64,000 nt of DNA from Eubacterium sp. (GTDB lineage: Bacteria > Bacillota > Clostridia > Peptostreptococcales > Anaerovoracaceae): NCBI GenBank assembly GCA_021769965.1, contig JAETRU010000003.1:1-64000 (forward strand), written 5' to 3'. This document shows positions 63,130-64,000 of this stretch, one piece after another. Both the position numbers and the translations under genes were made by a program. The number at the start of each line of letters is the position of its first letter. Within the stretch, counting starts at the first letter, position 1. The notes below the pieces were generated by a model that worked only from the letters and a program-made list of their open reading frames with translations, had not been told where the DNA came from and did no database searches.

Positions 63130-63924
63130 ATGTTACAGCGTAAAAGTGTTGAGTTGGCGGTCAGCAGTGTGTATGCCAATCCGGAACAGCCCAGAAAGTT
63201 TTTTTCGGAGGAAGAATTATTTGATCTGAGGGATTCTATTGCTGAATACGGTGTGTTGCAGCCAATATTAGTAAAAAAGGATAATAATGGAAAATATCTT
63301 CTGATCGCTGGGGAAAGGCGTCTGCGGGCGGCAAAGCTGGCAGGGCTTTCTAAGATACCGGCTCTGATCAAGGATTTTGACGAAAGGGACGCTGCTTTTA
63401 TTTCCGTAGTGGAGAACGTGCAGAGGGAAGATCTCAGTTACATAGAAGAGGCGTACGCCTATAAGAAACTGATAGATGATTTCGGGCTGACCCAGGGGGA
63501 ACTGGCTGCCAGGATAGGTAAGCGTCAGTCCACTATTTCCAATAAGCTTCGGATCCTGACTTTGCCGCCGGATATCCAGCAGCAGCTGGTCGACGCCCAT
63601 CTGACGGAGCGCCATGCGAGAGCCCTTTTGCGGGTGGACAAGCCTGAGATCCGAAAGAAGGTTCTGCAGAGAGTTATCACGCATAATCTGAATGTAAAAC
63701 AGACAGAAAAGCTGATCGATGACTATCTGGCAAAAGAAGAGGATTCCTTGAGGAAGAAAAGAAAAATCGGATATATAAGTTATAAAATATATATGAATAC
63801 GATAAGAAAAGCCTTTGCTCAGATTCATGACATGGAGGAGAATGCCGAGTTCTTTGAGGACGATAAAGGGGAATATGTTGAACTGAAAATCGTGATTCCA
63901 AAAAACCAGAGATGTTTCACGTGA
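63130..63924 (+). CDS. noc: ParB/Noc family nucleoid occlusion-like protein
   Basis: 264 residues. ParB-type CTPase domain with QPRKFFSEEEL and the CTP-binding GERRLRAAKLAGL (61-73), VENVQREDLSYIEEA, and helix-turn-helix with LAARIGKRQSTISNKLRIL and LTERHARAL. QST-xxx-K and ERHAR match Noc rather than ParB, and the place after rsmG is that of noc in Bacillus. The N-terminal amphipathic membrane helix of Bacillus Noc is not visible. parA (soj) would be expected just beyond the window. Confidence 0.82.
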   Translation: MLQRKSVELAVSSVYANPEQPRKFFSEEELFDLRDSIAEYGVLQPILVKKDNNGKYLLIAGERRLRAAKLAGLSKIPALIKDFDERDAAFISVVENVQREDLSYIEEAYAYKKLIDDFGLTQGELAARIGKRQSTISNKLRILTLPPDIQQQLVDAHLTERHARALLRVDKPEIRKKVLQRVITHNLNVKQTEKLIDDYLAKEEDSLRKKRKIGYISYKIYMNTIRKAFAQIHDMEENAEFFEDDKGEYVELKIVIPKNQRCFT

Positions 63925-63941
63925 AACATCTCTATTTTTTT
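63908..63941 (+). promoter_or_regulatory. parS: parS site merged with noc stop codon and terminator
   Basis: TGTTTCACGTGAAACA (63913-63928) is a perfect parS. It is the core of a 26-bp perfect palindrome (63908-63933) followed by a run of T, so it can also act as a rho-independent terminator. The noc stop TGA (63922-63924) lies within the site. Confidence 0.92.
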
Positions 63942-63953
63942 GTCTAAAACGGG

Positions 63954-63982
63954 TGGTAAAATCCGCGGAGATAATATATAAT
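63954..63982 (+). promoter_or_regulatory. Candidate promoter for the gene beyond the right edge
   Basis: TATAAT (63977-63982) with a poor -35 (TGGTAA, 63954-63959) and 17-bp spacer. By comparison with other origins it would serve parA (soj). Confidence 0.35.
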
Positions 63983-64000
63983 AGTAGCAGTAAGAATTTT

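Overview
The window is the replication-origin region of a low-to-mid GC member of the Bacillota, most likely an anaerobic, amino-acid-using clostridium. The evidence is the dnaA-dnaN-recF-gyrB-gyrA block on the minus strand, the divergent rpmH-rnpA-yidD-yidC-jag-mnmE-mnmG-rsmG-noc block on the plus strand, clostridial ribosome-binding sites, a complete tetrahydrofolate-dependent histidine degradation operon, a rubredoxin-flavoprotein fusion and many secreted or lipoprotein genes of clostridial style. A genus cannot be named from the sequence alone.

Layout from left to right. 0-8 kb: the end of an Rpn-type nuclease gene, then a minus-strand hut operon (hutH-hutU-hutI-fchA-ftcD) ending with its probable GntR regulator. 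8-10.3 kb: a secreted L,D-transpeptidase followed by a tandem array of 63-bp hairpin repeats. 10.3-19.6 kb: a long minus-strand run of secreted proteins, including two Fn3-like proteins, a family of paralogous lipoproteins with several decayed copies, a protease propeptide without protease, and a secreted amidase split by a frameshift. 19.7-20.9 kb: an ECF sigma factor and its probable anti-sigma factor. 21-23.3 kb: three tandem Uma2-type nuclease genes, one with an HTH domain. 23.4-24.5 kb: rpsF-ssb-rpsR. 24.6-32.1 kb: a six-gene minus-strand operon (GlpA-like and FAD/NAD oxidoreductases, DUF1667 protein, alkyl-DHAP-synthase-like flavoprotein, FGGY kinase, phosphatase-like protein) facing a TetR gene across a symmetric operator array. 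33-44 kb: assorted housekeeping and accessory genes (ECF sigma, nucleotidyltransferase, DUF2148 ferredoxin, PucR-type regulator, cysK, PAP2, plsC, thioredoxin). 43.5-46.9 kb: PepSY protein divergent from a two-component system. 46.9-48 kb: a SigB/F/G-type sigma factor with an RsbW-type kinase. 48-64 kb: the oriC block.

oriC can be read directly. Between dnaA and dnaN there are two abutting DnaA boxes, a G cluster and six TAG-type DnaA-trios. Between dnaA and rpmH there are three more boxes, one inside the dnaA promoter. A perfect parS site forms the end of the noc-like gene and also the stem of its terminator.

The most unusual items are the symmetric operator array at 32.3-32.6 kb (spacings 83-62-83 bp, each dyad 28 bp), the 63-bp hairpin array, the decaying lipoprotein/protease cluster, the operon built around an alkyl-DHAP-synthase-like enzyme, and the parS that overlaps a stop codon and a terminator. 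Names rest on motif recognition by eye; no database search was run.
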